A program made the position numbers and the translations under genes. The notes beneath the pieces were generated by a model that was not told the origin of the DNA, did no database searches, and saw nothing but the letters and a program-made list of their open reading frames with translations. Of a DNA stretch of 64,000 nt, positions 1 to 15,785 are shown piece by piece (position 1 is the first letter of the stretch; every line of letters begins with the position of its first letter). Origin of the DNA: Arthrobacter sp. zg-Y238 (GTDB lineage Bacteria; Actinomycetota; Actinomycetes; Actinomycetales; Micrococcaceae). The DNA lies in NCBI RefSeq assembly GCF_024385525.1, contig NZ_JANFLU010000004.1, positions 218,179 through 282,178 on the forward strand. The letters run 5' to 3'.

Positions 1-718
1 CGCCGTTCAGCACCACAACCTTGTCGCCCAGCTCCGGTGCCGCAGTGGCGATCGAGGTGAAGGGCACGCCGTCGTACGTCAGGTGCTCATAGATTTCATC
101 GGTGATGACCCACAGCCCGTTCTCCGCCGCCCAGCGGCCGATTTCGGCCACCTGTTCCGCGGGGTACACGGCACCTGTGGGGTTGGAGGGGGAAACGAAG
201 AGCAGGACCTTGGTGGCTGTGGTGCGGGCGGCCTCAAGCTGCTCGACGCTCACCAGGTAACCCTGATCCGGGCCGGCGAAAACCTCTACCGGAACGCCGC
301 CGGCCAGCCGGATGGCCTCCGGGTACGTGGTCCAGTAGGGGGTGGGAACCAGGACTTCGTCGCCCGGGTTCAGCAGCGTGGCGAAGGATTCGTAGACGGC
401 CTGCTTGCCGCCGTTGGTCACCAGGACCTGGGTCGGGTCGACGGCGTAGCCGGAGTCCCGCAGGGTCTTGGCGGCAATGGCCTTCTTGAGCTCAGGGAGC
501 CCGCCGGCGGGGGAGTAGCGGTGGAAACGCGGCTGGCGCGCGGCGTCGACGGCGGCGTCGACGATGTAGTCCGGGGTGGGGAAATCCGGTTCACCCGCGC
601 CGAAACCGATCACCGGGCGCCCGGCGGCCTTTAATGCCTTGGCCTTGGCATCCACTGCGAGGGTTGCGGACTCGGCAATGGATGAGATGCGCTCTGAAAT
701 ACGGCCGGTGGAAGACAT
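1..718 (-). CDS. Aspartate/aromatic aminotransferase, class I (5' part only; runs off the left edge)
   Basis: PLP-dependent fold-type I aminotransferase that moves an amino group between an amino acid (probably aspartate or an aromatic one) and a 2-oxo acid. The gene reads leftward from an ATG at 718-716, and 239 codons are inside the window. Visible landmarks are [11 protein letters not shown] (about 40-50), TNGGKQAVY (101-109), PYWTTYPE (127-134), the NPTG loop (179-182) and [11 protein letters not shown] (207-217) with the Asp that contacts the PLP pyridine nitrogen. The PLP-binding lysine and C-terminal domain should lie beyond base 1. The family is certain; substrate preference cannot be told from this half. 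It diverges from tRNA-Trp and secE. Confidence 0.93.
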   Translation of the reverse strand, partial: MSSTGRISERISSIAESATLAVDAKAKALKAAGRPVIGFGAGEPDFPTPDYIVDAAVDAARQPRFHRYSPAGGLPELKKAIAAKTLRDSGYAVDPTQVLVTNGGKQAVYESFATLLNPGDEVLVPTPYWTTYPEAIRLAGGVPVEVFAGPDQGYLVSVEQLEAARTTATKVLLFVSPSNPTGAVYPAEQVAEIGRWAAENGLWVITDEIYEHLTYDGVPFTSIATAAPELGDKVVVLNG

Positions 719-991
719 GGGATTCCCGTCTGGTGTGTGGCGGCGGCTTACGTTGGCCGCGTCGGTCCTGCCGGACGACGGCGGCGTCCCCCCAGTTTAG
801 GCGCTCGGAATCCCCGCCGCAGGTCAGCGCGGCACTCCGTGGACAGGGCCGGTTCGACGGGACGGCAAAGTTTGCGTAGACTGGTTCTTCGGTGGTTGAG
901 CACACCACGCTGCTTTGTGCCTTTCGGTCGGGGAAATAGTCTCCGGTTCGTTGCGGCTACAATGGTGGCGGTAGGGTGAGTTTTCCTCCAT
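719..991 (+). promoter_or_regulatory. Divergent intergenic region ahead of tRNA-Trp/secE
   Basis: This 273-base stretch holds no convincing gene. Two -10-like hexamers face right: TAGACT at 877-882, a motif that recurs ahead of other operons in the window, and TACAAT at 958-963, about 29 bases before the tRNA. Neither has a good TTGACA-like partner at 16-18 bp, so promoter assignment is tentative. Confidence 0.35.
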
Positions 992-1064
992 AGGGTAGTG
1001 GCGCAATTGGTAGCGCAGCGGTCTCCAAAACCGCAGGTTGCAGGTTCGAGTCCTGTCTGCCCTG
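992..1064 (+). tRNA. tRNA-Trp (anticodon CCA)
   Basis: A 73-base cloverleaf. The acceptor arm AGGGTAG (992-998) pairs with CTGCCCT (1057-1063) with one T-G wobble, followed by discriminator G1064. The D arm contains AATTGGTAGCGC, the anticodon loop reads CTCCAAA with CCA as anticodon, and the T arm contains GGTTCGAGTCC. CCA is not encoded. A tRNA-Trp just ahead of secE-nusG is a common arrangement in actinobacteria. Confidence 0.96.
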
Positions 1065-1148
1065 CGCAGAACTGTCATTTCCGGCAGCTCAGCAGTCCTT
1101 CATGGAATGAGCAGTCCCAGCACTTGCTGCGATTGTGAACCGACACAG

Positions 1149-1430
1149 ATGAGTGAGGCGAAGGTGACCGAGACAGCTGCCAGCAGCTCCAAGGGACACC
1201 CCTCCAGCGGGCCCAAGAAGCGCGGGTTCTTCGCCGGTATAGCTCTCTTCCTGCGCCAGGTGATTGCCGAGCTGAAAAAGGTGGTCACCCCCACCCGCAA
1301 GGAACTGCTGAGGTACACCCTCGTTGTCCTCGCGTTCGTGATGGTGATGATGCTTATCGTTACGGCTCTCGACTTTGCCTTTGGCAAGGGCGCACTGTGG
1401 ATCTTCGGCTCGGGCGGCGGCGAAAGCTAG
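1149..1430 (+). CDS. secE: SecE, preprotein translocase subunit
   Basis: Small essential clamp subunit of the SecYEG channel. The 93-residue protein has a charged cytosolic N-terminal part, the conserved amphipathic segment with KKVVTPTRKE (43-52), and one membrane helix at about 56-79. The ATG at 1149 gives the usual actinobacterial SecE length; an in-frame ATG at 1107 would add 14 residues that look unlike the family. It sits 84 bases after tRNA-Trp and 96 bases before nusG, the classic secE-nusG-rplK-rplA order. The partner SecY is encoded at 55327 in the same window. Confidence 0.95.
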   Translation: MSEAKVTETAASSSKGHPSSGPKKRGFFAGIALFLRQVIAELKKVVTPTRKELLRYTLVVLAFVMVMMLIVTALDFAFGKGALWIFGSGGGES

Positions 1431-1526
1431 CCAGAGACCTAAGGTTCCGTCCGCTGGACGTTGAACCGGAGACCATGAGCTAGTGACAAACCCGATAGTG
1501 CTCTGAAGAAGAAAGCAGGAATCTAC

Positions 1527-2300
1527 GTGTCCGAGCAAGAACTCGAATCACAGATCAATGACAACGCTGATCTGGATACCGAGGATCAGATGGCCGCAGC
1601 CGACGTCGACGAGGCGCCCGCTGCTGTTGATGCTTCGGCAGACGAAGAAATCGCATCCGAAGAGGCTGCCGATTCCGCAGAAGACGCTGAGCCCGAGGAA
1701 GATCCGGCTGTTGCCTTCAAGGCAAAGCTGCGCCGCCAGGAGGGTGACTGGTACGTCATCCACTCCTACGCCGGCTACGAAAACCGCGTGAAGTCCAACC
1801 TTGAGACCCGCATCCAGACCCTGGACATGGAAGAGGATATCTTCGAAATCCAGGTCCCGATGGAAGAAGTCGTCGAGATCAAGAACACCACGCGGAAGAT
1901 CGTCAACCGCGTCCGCATTCCCGGCTACGTCCTGGTGCGCATGAACCTCACCGACGAGTCCTGGGGCGTTGTCCGGCACACTCCCGGCGTCACCGGCTTC
2001 GTGGGCAACGCCCACAACCCGACTCCGCTGAGCCTTTCCGAGGTGTACTCGATGCTCGAGCACACCATCGTTTCCCCGAAGACCGAGGCCGGCAAGCCCG
2101 CACAGCAGCAGTCCTCCAACATTGCCGTTGACTTCGAGATCGGCGAGCCCGTAACGGTCAACGAAGGCCCGTTCGAAACGCTCCAGGCCACGATCTCCGA
2201 GATCAAGCCCGAATCCCAGCAGCTGGTGGTCCTCGTGACCATCTTCGAGCGTGAAACGCCGGTAACCCTCGGCTTCGGCCAGGTCACCAAGCTCCAGTAG
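1527..2300 (+). CDS. nusG: NusG, transcription termination/antitermination factor
   Basis: Binds the RNA polymerase clamp helices and links polymerase to Rho or to S10/the ribosome. GTG start, 257 residues, longer than the roughly 180 of E. coli. The extra length is an acidic Ala/Glu/Asp-rich N-terminal tail (about 1-65), as in other actinobacteria. The NGN domain begins near [17 protein letters not shown] (73-89), and the C-terminal KOW domain has [27 protein letters not shown] upstream supplies the ribosome site. It is followed by rplK after 129 bases; that gap contains a small hairpin (GGCCGCC 2351-2357 with GGCGGCC 2365-2371). Confidence 0.97.
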   Translation: MSEQELESQINDNADLDTEDQMAAADVDEAPAAVDASADEEIASEEAADSAEDAEPEEDPAVAFKAKLRRQEGDWYVIHSYAGYENRVKSNLETRIQTLDMEEDIFEIQVPMEEVVEIKNTTRKIVNRVRIPGYVLVRMNLTDESWGVVRHTPGVTGFVGNAHNPTPLSLSEVYSMLEHTIVSPKTEAGKPAQQQSSNIAVDFEIGEPVTVNEGPFETLQATISEIKPESQQLVVLVTIFERETPVTLGFGQVTKLQ

Positions 2301-2429
2301 CTTATAGATTTCGCTGTCCGCAGGTCCGCTTTAACCTGCAGGCAGCGTCCGGCCGCCAAGCCATGGCGGCCACCACCCCGGACGGACGCTCCTGTCCTTC
2401 GGGAACATAATTTAGAGAAGGACCCTTTC

Positions 2430-2861
2430 ATGGCCCCCAAGAAAAAGGTCACCGGCCTCATCAAGCTGCAGATCAACGCAGGTGCCGCCAACCCGGCTCC
2501 TCCGATTGGTCCGGCACTTGGCCAGCACGGTGTCAACATCATGGAATTCTGCAAGCAGTACAACGCTGCAACGGAATCCCAGCGCGGCAACGTTATCCCG
2601 GTGGAAATCACCGTCTACGAAGACCGTTCCTTCACCTTCATCACGAAGACTCCTCCGGCTGCACAGCTGATCAAGAAGGCTGCCGGTGTTGCCAAGGGTT
2701 CCGCGACCCCGCACACCTCCAAGGTTGCCAACCTGACCCAGGCTCAGGTCGAAGAGATCGCCACCATGAAGATGGAAGACCTCAACGCCAACGATGTTCA
2801 GGCAGCTGCCAAGATCATCGCCGGCACCGCCCGTTCGATGGGCATCACGGTACAGGGCTAA
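2430..2861 (+). CDS. rplK: Ribosomal protein L11
   Basis: L11 forms the base of the 50S GTPase-associated centre with 23S helices 43/44 and is needed for RelA-type stringent signalling. The 143 residues are the full family length. The N-terminal domain has the proline-rich [17 protein letters not shown] signature, where thiopeptide-resistance changes usually map; no such change is evident by eye. The C-terminal RNA-binding domain ends [12 protein letters not shown]. An AGAAGGA ribosome site lies ahead of the ATG. It pairs with rplA 114 bases downstream. Confidence 0.98.
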   Translation: MAPKKKVTGLIKLQINAGAANPAPPIGPALGQHGVNIMEFCKQYNAATESQRGNVIPVEITVYEDRSFTFITKTPPAAQLIKKAAGVAKGSATPHTSKVANLTQAQVEEIATMKMEDLNANDVQAAAKIIAGTARSMGITVQG

Positions 2862-2975
2862 GTCCCCGTACTCGTTTCACAATTCACATAACTGCCGCCG
2901 CCCCTGACGGGCGACGGCGCGTGGCAGGGCCCGGCGCGGTCCGACAGACCACAACTGCACAAGGAGAAAAAGCAG

Positions 2976-3683
2976 ATGGCAAAGCGCAGCAAAGCATATG
3001 AAGCAGCTGCAGCCAAGATCGATGCGGACAAGCTGTACGCACCGGTCGAGGCTGTAGAGCTGGCGAAGGACACCAATCCTTCCAAGTTCGACGCAACCGT
3101 TGAGGTGGCTTTCCGCCTGGGCGTTGACCCCCGTAAGGCTGACCAGATGGTCCGCGGCACGGTCAACCTGCCCCACGGCACCGGCAAGACGGCCCGCGTC
3201 CTCGTTTTCGCAACCGGCGAGAAGGCTGAAGCAGCAATCGCTGCCGGCGCCGACTTCGTTGGTTCCGATGACATGATCGAAAAGGTTGCAGCAGGCTGGA
3301 CCGACTTCGACGCCGCAGTGGCTACCCCGGACATGATGGGCAAGGTCGGCCGCCTGGGCCGCGTGCTCGGCCCGCGTAACCTCATGCCGAACCCGAAGAC
3401 CGGTACGGTTACCCCGAACGTGGCGAAGGCTGTCACGGACATCAAGGGTGGCAAGATCGACTTCCGCGTCGACAAGCACTCCAACCTGCACTTCATCATC
3501 GGCAAGGTGTCCTTCGACGCCCAGAAGCTGGCTGAGAACTACGCAGCAGCACTGGAAGAGGTCCTTCGCCTCAAGCCGTCGGCAGCCAAGGGCCGCTACA
3601 TCTCCAAGGCGACCGTGTCCACCACGTTCGGCCCGAGCATCAGCGTTGACCCGAACGTCACCAAGGTTCTCGCCGACGCATAG
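2976..3683 (+). CDS. rplA: Ribosomal protein L1
   Basis: L1 forms the mobile L1 stalk that guides deacylated tRNA out of the E site, and in many bacteria represses its own operon. The 235 residues are standard length, with the conserved [21 protein letters not shown] block in the middle and the [13 protein letters not shown] segment after it. AAGGAGAAAAAGCAG precedes the ATG. The 114-base rplK-rplA gap is GC-rich and could hold an L1 target site, but I could not align one. An intrinsic terminator follows at once, ending this operon. Confidence 0.98.
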   Translation: MAKRSKAYEAAAAKIDADKLYAPVEAVELAKDTNPSKFDATVEVAFRLGVDPRKADQMVRGTVNLPHGTGKTARVLVFATGEKAEAAIAAGADFVGSDDMIEKVAAGWTDFDAAVATPDMMGKVGRLGRVLGPRNLMPNPKTGTVTPNVAKAVTDIKGGKIDFRVDKHSNLHFIIGKVSFDAQKLAENYAAALEEVLRLKPSAAKGRYISKATVSTTFGPSISVDPNVTKVLADA

Positions 3684-3712
3684 TCAGCAGTAGTACCTGG
3701 GGATTCTTCCCC

Positions 3713-3751
3713 AAAGAGCGGTCGCAGCCTTAGGCTGGGGCCGCTCTTTTT
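3713..3751 (+). terminator. Rho-independent terminator after rplA
   Basis: AAAGAGCGG (3713-3721) pairs with CCGCTCTTT (3741-3749), with an inner CAGCC/GGCTG helix around a TTA loop. A run of T follows directly. It is 30 bases past the rplA stop and closes the secE-nusG-rplKA unit. Confidence 0.9.
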
Positions 3752-3805
3752 GTTTCCGGGCGTCAGCTTTTGGTCCCGGGGAGTCCGTACGGCAGGATGT
3801 GGTCC

Positions 3806-4900
3806 ATGACACAAACTCCGGTCTCCACTGACCAGATTGCCGTTCCGGACAGCCTGGACGCACCGGGGGCGGAGGATTTTCTCACCGTTGCCGAGCTGCT
3901 GAATGCCCAGCTGCGCGAGTTCTGGGGCAATGACGACTTCTACGGCCCGCCGCAGGCCCAGCTGGCGGGCCGGCGCAGCACGGAAACCCGTCGGCGCGAG
4001 ATCCTGGCTGCCCGTACCGGGAGGGGGCCCGGGGGACCGATCGTGGGTGTGGCCCTGGTCAACCTGCCGCTTACGGACAACCTCCATACCGGGACCGTCA
4101 ACGTGGTCGTGGCTCCTTCGGCCCGCCGCCAAGGGGTCGGGACACAGCTCTATGCCGCAGCCGAAAAGCTGGCAGCGGCGGATAACCGCCGGATGCTGAT
4201 GGCGGAGACGGACCATCTCCTATCCAGTGACACGGCTGGACCGGTCACCGGCGCGGTGCCAACGATCCCGCAGGACGCCGCAGCCGCATTTGCCACAGGG
4301 CTCGGATTCCGGCTGGAGTTGGTGGACCGGATCAGCCGGCTCGAGCTGGGAAGCACTGCCGCCGGTGCAGCTGTGCTGCAGCAGGCCGGGGCGGCCGCGG
4401 GTGCAGGGTACGAACTCGAGTTCTGGAGCGGCGCCTGTCCGGAGGACCTCGTGGAGGCCTACGCGCGGCTGCGGCAGAAGATGAGCACCGATGCACCAAT
4501 GGGCGGGCTGGACCTTGCGGAAGAAGCCTGGGATGAAGCCCGGGTGCGGGAAGCCGAGGGCCTGGCCCGCGACATGGACGCCGAGGTGCTGGTCAGCGCC
4601 GTCCGGCATGTTGCCACCGGTGAACTTGCCGGCCACACCGTCCTGGAGGTTTTCCGCAACAACCCCGCCGTGGTTTACCAGGACGACACCCTGGTTCTGG
4701 AAAGCCACCGGGGGAACCGGCTGGGCATGCTGCTCAAGGCAGCGAACCTGGTCCGCCTCCGGGAAGTGGTTCCCGAAGCCCTCCGGGTCTACACCTGGAA
4801 CGCCGAGGAAAACCGCCACATGCTCTCCATTAACGAGCAGCTGGGGTTCCGGGCCATCGGGTACTCCGGGGAGTGGCAAAAGGAGCTGTCCGCCCGCTGA
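3806..4900 (+). CDS. GNAT-family N-acetyltransferase with two GNAT domains
   Basis: Predicted acyl-CoA-dependent N-acetyltransferase of unknown substrate. Of 364 residues, the first GNAT domain carries the acetyl-CoA pyrophosphate loop at VAPSARRQGVGTQLY (102-116, R108-Q-G-V-G). The second shows a similar loop at HRGNRLGMLLK (301-311). Tandem-GNAT architecture resembles mycothiol synthase and other actinobacterial double GNATs, but I see nothing that proves MshD. The ATG at 3806 is preferred; an upstream in-frame GTG at 3770 would add 12 unlikely residues and lies almost on the terminator. It stands alone between two ribosomal operons and ends with an inverted repeat. Confidence 0.85.
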   Translation: MTQTPVSTDQIAVPDSLDAPGAEDFLTVAELLNAQLREFWGNDDFYGPPQAQLAGRRSTETRRREILAARTGRGPGGPIVGVALVNLPLTDNLHTGTVNVVVAPSARRQGVGTQLYAAAEKLAAADNRRMLMAETDHLLSSDTAGPVTGAVPTIPQDAAAAFATGLGFRLELVDRISRLELGSTAAGAAVLQQAGAAAGAGYELEFWSGACPEDLVEAYARLRQKMSTDAPMGGLDLAEEAWDEARVREAEGLARDMDAEVLVSAVRHVATGELAGHTVLEVFRNNPAVVYQDDTLVLESHRGNRLGMLLKAANLVRLREVVPEALRVYTWNAEENRHMLSINEQLGFRAIGYSGEWQKELSAR

Positions 4901-4931
4901 CATCCGGGTGCGGCTGCAGACCGTCCAGACC

Positions 4932-4957
4932 CCGGCAGGGGATTTGTTCCCTGCCGG
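4932..4957 (+). terminator. Strong hairpin after the GNAT gene (no T-tract)
   Basis: CCGGCAGGG (4932-4940) pairs perfectly with CCCTGCCGG (4949-4957), extended by two weaker pairs, 32 bases past the GNAT stop. No T-run follows, so it may be a weak terminator or an mRNA-stabilising structure. Confidence 0.5.
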
Positions 4958-5218
4958 ATTCTCCCGTACTCTGGAACTACCAAAGACCGTCGGTCGATGT
5001 GCATTCAATCCCACCGTAAGGCTGAACCTTCAGCCCTCCACGTGTGGAACCCGGTTGGAGAAACATCCGAAAGTCCCTTGATAGGGCGGCCTGCGCAGGT
5101 GAACGAACTGAACTCCGGAACCCAGTGTGTCCGTAGAGTGAAGCCCCGTGCATCTGCCCGGGGCGTTTTTTATGTTCGGGACCCGATCCACCGGCACTAT
5201 TTCCCCGGAAGGAGGGTT
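4958..5218 (+). promoter_or_regulatory. rplJ leader with attenuator-like terminator
   Basis: The 318-base gap between the GNAT gene and rplJ has no gene and should contain the rplJL promoter and leader. Near its end, GCCCCG (5143-5148) pairs with CGGGGC (5159-5164), followed by G and six T (5166-5171). This is an intrinsic terminator only about 47 bases before the rplJ start. A terminator in this place fits L10-(L7/L12)4 autoregulation by attenuation, known from rplJ leaders in other bacteria. The upstream half (about 5030-5100) is rich in short complementary segments, but I did not resolve the competing fold. Confidence 0.6.
5143..5171 (+). terminator. Intrinsic terminator/attenuator within the rplJ leader
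   Basis: Six-pair GC stem GCCCCG/CGGGGC, ten-base loop, then GTTTTTT. It lies between promoter region and start codon, so it can only make sense as conditional termination ahead of rplJ or as termination of upstream readthrough. Confidence 0.72.
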
Positions 5219-5788
5219 ATGGCAACGCCAACAAAGGTGTCAGCAGTCGAGGAAATCACCACCGATTTCAAGGAATCGACCGCTGCTGTCCTAACCGAAT
5301 ACCGCGGGCTCACCGTTGCACAGCTCAAGGAGCTGCGTCGTTCGCTCGGCCAGGACACCAAGTACTCGGTCGTAAAGAACACCCTGACTGGCATTGCAGC
5401 CAAGGAAGCCGGCATCGACGCGTTCGAAGGCCAGCTTGCCGGACCTACTGCAATTGCCTTCATCAAGGGTGACGCAGTTGCAGCTGCAAAGAGCCTGACG
5501 GATTTTGCAAAGACCAACCCGCAGCTCATCATCAAGACCGGTGTCTTCGAGGGCAATGCCCTGGATGCCTCCGGCGTAGCCGCACTGGCTGCCCTTGAGT
5601 CCCGTGAGTTCCAGCTTGCACGCGTCGCCGGTGTCCTCAAGGCACCGATGTCCATGCTCGCCCGCACGGCTGATGCACTGCGCATGAAGCTTGAAGAGGA
5701 AAGCGGCGCCCCCGCTGCCTCCGCTGCAGAAGAGGCTCCGGCCGCTGCAGAAGAAGCTCCGGCAGCAGAAGCAGCCACCGAAGAGTAA
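5219..5788 (+). CDS. rplJ: Ribosomal protein L10
   Basis: L10 anchors L7/L12 dimers to the 50S stalk base and is the operon's expected autorepressor. 189 residues from the ATG at 5219, placed right after GGAAGGAGGG. The N-terminal RNA-binding part has EYRGLTVAQLKELR and YSVVKNTL. The C-terminal helix that carries L12 (ALRMKLEEES) is followed by a Glu/Ala/Pro-rich tail of about 30 residues ([19 protein letters not shown]), longer than in E. coli and common in actinobacteria. rplL follows after 61 bases. Confidence 0.97.
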   Translation: MATPTKVSAVEEITTDFKESTAAVLTEYRGLTVAQLKELRRSLGQDTKYSVVKNTLTGIAAKEAGIDAFEGQLAGPTAIAFIKGDAVAAAKSLTDFAKTNPQLIIKTGVFEGNALDASGVAALAALESREFQLARVAGVLKAPMSMLARTADALRMKLEEESGAPAASAAEEAPAAAEEAPAAEAATEE

Positions 5789-5849
5789 ATCCTCTTCTCC
5801 ATCAATCTCCGGTGCCTGCGTGCACCAACTATAGGAAGGACGCCACACC

Positions 5850-6224
5850 ATGGCGAAGCTCACCAACGAAGAGCTCATTGAAGCTTTCAAGGAACTGTCC
5901 ATCATCGAGCTCTCCGATTTCGTGAAGCTCTTCGAGGAGACGTTCGACGTCACCGCTGCTGCTGTTGCAGTTGCCGGCCCCGCTGCCGGTGCCGCTGAAG
6001 CCGCTGAAGAGAAGACCGAATTCGACGTCATCCTCGAAGCTGCCGGCGACAAGAAGATCGCAGTGATCAAGGAAGTTCGCTCCCTGACCTCGCTGGGTCT
6101 GAAGGAAGCCAAGGACCTGGTTGACAGCGCTCCGAAGGCCGTCCTCGAAGGCGCCAACAAGGAAGCCGCTGACAAGGCCAAGGAAGCTCTCGAAGCTGCC
6201 GGCGCCACCGTCACCGTCAAGTAG
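5850..6224 (+). CDS. rplL: Ribosomal protein L7/L12
   Basis: Multicopy stalk protein that recruits translational GTPases (EF-G, EF-Tu, IF2, all relevant here as fusA and tuf are nearby). 124 residues: an N-terminal dimerisation helix pair ([21 protein letters not shown]), an Ala/Gly/Pro hinge (about 35-52), and the globular domain with KTEFDVIL and [30 protein letters not shown] supplies the ribosome site. The operon ends with a terminator 33 bases downstream. Confidence 0.98.
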   Translation: MAKLTNEELIEAFKELSIIELSDFVKLFEETFDVTAAAVAVAGPAAGAAEAAEEKTEFDVILEAAGDKKIAVIKEVRSLTSLGLKEAKDLVDSAPKAVLEGANKEAADKAKEALEAAGATVTVK

Positions 6225-6257
6225 TTTTTACTGCCTAACCGCATAAAAACGCTTTAC

Positions 6258-6291
6258 AGAAGGCCCCGTTCCGCAAGGAACGGGGCCTTCT
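6258..6291. terminator. Bidirectional terminator between rplL and the thiolase gene
   Basis: A perfect 15-pair stem (6258-6272 with 6277-6291) around a GCAA tetraloop. The A/T-bearing ends let it serve both rplL (rightward) and the convergent thiolase gene (leftward). Confidence 0.85.
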
Positions 6292-6337
6292 GTGTTCTAC
6301 CTGGAGCGGTCGCTCCGGGGCAGTTGCTCCGGGGCGG

Positions 6338-7552
6338 TTACGCCTCTTCGCGGTAAAGCAGCAGCGCCTCGCCCTGCCCGCCGCCGCCGCAGAGCGCGAC
6401 GCCGGCCCGGCCGGATCCGCGCCGGGCAAGCTCATGTGCCGCCGTGAGGGCCAGGCGGGCGCCCGAGGCGCCGATCGGATGCCCGAGCGCGATGGCTCCG
6501 CCGTGCACGTTGCACTGTTCCAGGTCCATGCCCAGTTCATTCAGGGACTGGACCGCCACGGCGCCAAAGGCCTCGTTGATCTCGATGAAGTCCAGGTCCG
6601 AGGTGCTCCAGCCGGCCCGCCCGAGAGCGGCGAAGAGGGCATTGGAGGGCTGGGAATGCAGGGTGTTGTCCGGTCCCGCCACCTGTCCGGGAAGCCCGAC
6701 GGCGGCGAGGACGTTCAACCCGTTGGCTTCGGCATAGTCCCGGGTCGTGACGATCAGGGCTGCCGCGCCGTCGGACAGGGGAGAGGAGTTGCCCGCCGTG
6801 ATGGTTCCTTCGGAATCGAACGCCGGACGGAGGCCCGCCAGCGTCTCCACGGTGGTGTTGGGCCGCACGCCCTCGTCCGAGGTAAGGACCAGGGGCTCTC
6901 CGCGGCGCTGCGGCACCGTCACGGGAACGATTTCCGCGTCGAAGACTCCCGCCGCCATCGCCGCTGCCGCACGCTGGTGCGAGGCAGCTGCTACTTCGTC
7001 CTGCTCCAGGCGCTTGATGGCCAGTTTCGTATTTCCCCGCTCGGTGGAAATACCCATGGAATCGTTGTCGAAGGCATCAGTGAGTCCGTCGTGGGCCACC
7101 GAATCCAGTGCGGAGATGTTGCCGTAGTTCCAGCCCTGCCGGGAACCGGGAAGCAGGTGCGGCCCGCGGGTCATGGATTCCTGGCCGCCGGCCACCACCA
7201 CGGTGGCCTCGCCGCCGCGGATCAGCCGCGCGGCATCAATCACCGCAGCCAGGCCGGAGAGGCAGACCTTGTTCACGGTGACCGCCGGGACGTTCCAGCC
7301 GATACCGGCTTTGATGGAGGCCTGGCGGGCGGGGTTCTGGCCACAGCCGGCCTGCACCACATGACCCATGATGACGGAGTCGACATCCGCGGCATCGACG
7401 CCGGCTTTATCCAGGGCGCCCTTGATGGCAAACGCGCCGAGCTCGACGGCCGTGAAGGGGGACAGCTGGCCGTTCAGGCGGCCCTGGGGCGTACGTGCGC
7501 CCCCGACAATAACCACTTCGGGAACGGAGGTGCTTATGGGTGCGTTAGTCAC
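6338..7552 (-). CDS. Acetyl-CoA C-acetyltransferase (thiolase)
   Basis: Thiolase that condenses two acetyl-CoA or cleaves 3-oxoacyl-CoA. From the GTG at 7552 the protein has 404 residues, typical of the family; the frame stays open about 40 codons further upstream with unconvincing sequence. Key residues are the nucleophilic Cys97 in NKVCLSGLAAV, the His in GGAIALGHPIGASG, and the second Cys in ALCGGGGQG near the C terminus. It is a single gene between rplL and rpoB, convergent with rplL, and distinct from the beta-ketoadipyl-CoA thiolase at 23515, which shares only family motifs. General fatty acid or acetoacetyl-CoA metabolism is likely. Confidence 0.93.
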   Translation of the reverse strand: MTNAPISTSVPEVVIVGGARTPQGRLNGQLSPFTAVELGAFAIKGALDKAGVDAADVDSVIMGHVVQAGCGQNPARQASIKAGIGWNVPAVTVNKVCLSGLAAVIDAARLIRGGEATVVVAGGQESMTRGPHLLPGSRQGWNYGNISALDSVAHDGLTDAFDNDSMGISTERGNTKLAIKRLEQDEVAAASHQRAAAAMAAGVFDAEIVPVTVPQRRGEPLVLTSDEGVRPNTTVETLAGLRPAFDSEGTITAGNSSPLSDGAAALIVTTRDYAEANGLNVLAAVGLPGQVAGPDNTLHSQPSNALFAALGRAGWSTSDLDFIEINEAFGAVAVQSLNELGMDLEQCNVHGGAIALGHPIGASGARLALTAAHELARRGSGRAGVALCGGGGQGEALLLYREEA

Positions 7553-8070
7553 TCGTGCATCGCTTTCGTCGGTGTATTCGTCATTGAAGACAGGGATAAG
7601 GCTACGCCACCCCGGCGCGCCGGGGGAGAGCGCCGTCACAGGGGTCCGCGGCACCGCACACGATGCCGGCAAGCATAAAAGCCCCGTTGTGCGGTAAGGT
7701 ATCTGTATCCGATGCGTGAACGGTGCGCCGGTGCAGCCTGTAGCTCCCCCTCGATTCCGGGATTAGACCGGGATTGATCCGGGATAGTCACCCGGGAATC
7801 CGATCCCCGGAACGTCCTTTCGGAGGGGTTGAGCGAAGCAGGGTTCAGATACCGGGTAGACTTGTCTGCCCATAATGGCCTATAGTGGATATTTGCTTCC
7901 TCCTGTTAACCTTCAGCCTTCATATAGCGGTGGGCTTCGTTCCGTGCCGGGCAGTATCCGCAACCTGTGGATAGGCCCCATGCCGGACATCGGGACGCAC
8001 ACGGACTCGGTCCGCATAGTGCAGGGGAGGAGGCGTGAAACACGCCTGAAGGTCTGTGGAAGGATCCCTC
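7553..8070 (+). promoter_or_regulatory. rpoB upstream region
   Basis: A 518-base gene-free stretch separating the divergent thiolase and rpoB. It contains three direct repeats of CCGGGAT spaced 11 bp (7757-7785), a variant CCGGGAA at 7792-7798, a -10-like TAGACT at 7857-7862, and further AT-rich candidates CATAAT (7871-7876) and TATAGT (7882-7887). A small open frame over 7875-8093 has no recognisable product and overlaps rpoB. The promoter for rpoBC is almost certainly here, but which -10 is used cannot be told. Confidence 0.6.
7757..7798. repeat. CCGGGAT direct repeats at 11-bp period upstream of rpoB
   Basis: CCGGGAT starts at 7757, 7768 and 7779, with a fourth imperfect copy CCGGGAA at 7792. 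The exact 11-bp spacing puts the repeats on one face of the helix, about 70-100 bp ahead of the TAGACT element. This suggests cooperative protein binding, but no factor can be named. Confidence 0.6.
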
Positions 8071-11571
<3,501 letters not shown>

Positions 11572-11760
11572 CTGGTAGATCCGCCCGGGGAGTCCGTCGG
11601 GCGGTTCGGAACGGCGGCAACGAAATTCCTTGCTCGCAGAGCTCGCAGGAATATTAAAGCCGCCTAACCCGAACCGTCCGACGGACCCAGGGTGGGTCAC
11701 CTTCAATCTTTTCCGCACCCGAGACATTCAGATTTAGAGAACAAGAGAGAACAGGGACCC

Positions 11761-15651
<3,891 letters not shown>

Positions 15652-15689
15652 CCAAGGCAACCGGCGCCGCGCGTAAAGCGCAGCGTCAA

Positions 15690-15730
15690 CGGCAGGTCCC
15701 GCACCCCAGGGTGCGGGACCTGCCGTGTTT
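15690..15730 (+). terminator. Terminator after rpoC
   Basis: A 17-pair perfect stem: 15690-15706 pairs with 15709-15725, with a minimal two-base loop so the apex probably opens. It is followed by TGTTT and closes the rpoBC operon. Confidence 0.87.
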
Positions 15731-15785
15731 AACGGCTGTGTCAAATAACCGCAGTGGCGGATACCGGCTGTGCAAGACTTAAACC

